The position numbers and the translations under genes are program-made. Positions 62,775 through 64,000 of a DNA stretch of 64,000 bases are shown here, piece by piece. The notes under the pieces are model-generated. The model ran no database searches and was not told where the DNA came from. It worked only from the letters and a program-made list of their open reading frames with translations. Location: contig NZ_MKIO01000021.1 in the NCBI RefSeq assembly GCF_001938945.1, forward strand, positions 1 through 64,000, read 5' to 3'. Position 1 is the stretch's first letter; each line of letters starts with the position of its first letter. The stretch comes from Xaviernesmea rhizosphaerae (lineage in GTDB: Bacteria > Pseudomonadota > Alphaproteobacteria > Rhizobiales > Rhizobiaceae).

Positions 62775-63569
62775 ATGACCTCAGATCCGTTCCTCGTCAA
62801 TCTGCGCTTTGCCTGCACCACCCGGCGCTCCGTCTCCGACATCTGCCGGGCGATCGGGCTCAACCGGCAGCAGTTCAACCGCTATATTGCCGGCCAGTCG
62901 CGGCCGAGCCCGCACAATCTCGCGCGCATCGCCGCCTATTTCGGGGTGTCGGTGGCCGATTTCGCGCTGGAGCCCCGGCAGTTCGAGCTGCGCATTCTCA
63001 GCCCGGACCGAGACCGGTCCGAGGCGCGGCTGCTGCTTGACGGTTTTCCCGGCGACCTCCAGGTGCTGCGCCGGCATCTGGGCTATTACCAGACCTTCCA
63101 CCTCTCGCCGTCATGGCCAGGCATGGTCGTGTCCTCCTGCACGCGCCTGTGGGAAGAGCGCGGCTCGGTGCGCATCAAGTCGATCGAGCGTATGCGGGAC
63201 CCGGCCAACGAGATCATCCAGTTTTCCAAATATGTCGGCCTGGTCACCTGCTGGCGCAACCGGCTGTTCGTGGCCGAGCGCAGCGTCGGGCGCCAGCCGC
63301 TTTTGTCGCAGACCATCCTCGTGCCGTTCGAGGAGCATCAGCGCGTCTATCTGCGCGGCACGACCATGGGCGTCTCCTGGCGCAAGGGCAACATGCCCTA
63401 TGCCTCGCGCATGATCTGGCGGGCGCTGGGCCAGGAGGTGGACAAACGCCAGATGCTGGCGCGCTGCGGCGTACTGGCGCCGAATGCGCGCAGCCTGCCG
63501 CCAACGGTTCGCCAGTTCCTGAGCGGGCCGGAGGCCGACGTGCTCTCGGTGATGGATGCGCCGAGGTGA
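62775..63569 (+). CDS. XRE family transcriptional regulator
   Basis: A 264-residue DNA-binding protein. An HTH_XRE domain spans about residues 15-60 (RSVSDICRAIGLNRQQFNRYIAGQ). The remaining 200 residues form a ligand-binding type domain I do not recognise. It is divergent from the peptide-binding protein gene with a 176-base shared region, so control of that gene is likely. The ATG has a weak ribosome site. Confidence 0.85.
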   Translation: MTSDPFLVNLRFACTTRRSVSDICRAIGLNRQQFNRYIAGQSRPSPHNLARIAAYFGVSVADFALEPRQFELRILSPDRDRSEARLLLDGFPGDLQVLRRHLGYYQTFHLSPSWPGMVVSSCTRLWEERGSVRIKSIERMRDPANEIIQFSKYVGLVTCWRNRLFVAERSVGRQPLLSQTILVPFEEHQRVYLRGTTMGVSWRKGNMPYASRMIWRALGQEVDKRQMLARCGVLAPNARSLPPTVRQFLSGPEADVLSVMDAPR

Positions 63570-63653
63570 GCGGTGCCGCCCGCATTGCGCTGAGAGCAGC
63601 GGGTTGAAAGCCAACGGCATGATCGATGATGCAATGGATTTGGTGGCGTCGGC

Positions 63654-63758
63654 CCCCTCATCTGCTTACCAGCATCCGACCGGGAACGAGCCACGGGTCT
63701 CGTCCCGTCCTTCGGACCCCCGTTGGGGAGAAGATGGCCCGAAGGGTCAGATGAGGGG
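63654..63758. repeat. 105-base palindromic element (inverted partner of the 41.5 kb repeat)
   Basis: CCCCTCATCTG (63654-63664) and CAGATGAGGGG (63748-63758) are perfect terminal inverted repeats. The right 32 bases match 41541-41572 in reverse orientation with one mismatch. Complete elements of this type are common in rhizobial intergenic DNA. It lies between the regulator gene and the partial ATPase gene. Confidence 0.8.
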
Positions 63759-63824
63759 GGCAAACGCACAAGCCTCTGTGCCGAGCCCGCCTCAGGGCCG
63801 CCCAATCCGCTAAATTTTCCCGCA

Positions 63825-63838
63825 TCGCATCGATGCGA
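63825..63838. repeat. 14-base palindrome before the partial ATPase gene end
   Basis: TCGCATCGATGCGA is perfectly palindromic and lies about 30 bases past the stop of the partial gene, as an end-of-transcript hairpin would. The stem is short, so this is tentative. Confidence 0.3.
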
Positions 63839-63866
63839 AAGCGGCCGGCATCGACCGGCTCGACTG

Positions 63867-64000
63867 TCAGTTCCCCGCGCTCTCCATCCGCCGCGTCGCC
63901 AGCACCTTTTCCAGCCAGCCGATTTCCATTTCCGGCACCGATTTCAAGAGGAGATCGGTATAGTCGTCGAAGGGAGGCGAGAGGGCAGTGGATTTCGGGC
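63867..64000 (-). CDS. C-terminal end of a peptide ABC transporter ATP-binding protein (partial)
   Basis: Only the last 44 codons are inside the window, ending with a TGA at 63869-63867. The translation contains PFDDYTDLLLKSVP then EMEIGWLEKVLATRR, which matches the C-terminal tail of Opp/Dpp-type ATPases (a Y-T-x-L-L-x-S-V-P-E-M string). The gene continues beyond the right edge on the minus strand. Confidence 0.75.
   Translation of the reverse strand, partial: PKSTALSPPFDDYTDLLLKSVPEMEIGWLEKVLATRRMESAGN

Noticed and set aside
1..64000. CRISPR arrays, tRNA or rRNA genes, transposases
   Set aside because: None seen by eye: no regularly spaced repeats, no cloverleaf-type sequence recognised, no transposase motif. 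Weak tRNA-like folds could be missed without a program.

Overview
The window is chromosomal DNA of a high-GC alphaproteobacterium, most likely Rhizobiaceae or a close Hyphomicrobiales relative. The support is a rhizobial-type dnaG, several BMP-, polyamine- and peptide-type ABC importers, DUF982, DUF2161, DUF3422 and BA14K proteins typical of that order, and scattered copies of rhizobial intergenic palindromic elements. No rRNA, tRNA, CRISPR array, transposase or prophage gene was seen. Almost all the DNA is ordinary protein-coding sequence with strong mirror-strand shadow frames.

Layout. 0-3.5 kb: start signal of a gene to the left (probably rpoD, by rhizobial synteny), dnaG, and an lrgAB pair. 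3.7-10.5 kb: cellulose synthase operon bcsA-bcsB plus a TPR-like gene, with no endoglucanase bcsZ, preceded by an AT-rich leader of about 550 bp. 11-20 kb: DUF2161 nuclease-like protein, aldo/keto reductase, GNAT, a CHASE3 cyclase facing a stand-alone CHASE3 protein, DedA, treZ, ohr and dps. 19.9-26.5 kb: nucleoside uptake and cleavage operon (SDR, BMP binding protein, ATPase, two permeases, nucleoside hydrolase). 26.9-31.9 kb: TadG-like VWA protein, BA14K protein, DUF3422 membrane protein and a second class III cyclase. 32-39 kb: kup, chrA and a copper-resistance operon (copZ-copA-cueR) with a readable CueR promoter. 39-43 kb: small hypothetical, DEAD-box helicase, a repeat-filled gap, a cytoplasmic molybdopterin oxidoreductase and DUF982.

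43-49.5 kb: GntR/FCD regulator divergent from a polyamine-type ABC importer that ends in a hydantoin-racemase-like gene. 49.7-53.3 kb: flavin amine oxidase, a glycoamylase-like protein of the GH144/NdvB-domain type and a small membrane protein. 53.5-57.7 kb: siderophore operon (TonB receptor, FhuF-type reductase, binding protein) without its inner-membrane transporter, with a candidate RirA/IRO box. 57.9-64 kb: HSL-type esterase, CocE/X-Pro peptidase-type hydrolase, peptide-binding protein, XRE regulator, and the 3' end of a peptide ABC ATPase at the right edge.

The most interesting points are: the cellulose operon that lacks bcsZ, carries an unfamiliar repeat protein and has an atypical PilZ region in BcsA; the CHASE3 sensor pair in which one partner has no output domain; two class III cyclases each missing a different purine-specifying residue; a free-standing glycoamylase-like protein; and palindromic repeats that overlap or abut the stop codons of four genes. 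None of these is proven to be a new system.
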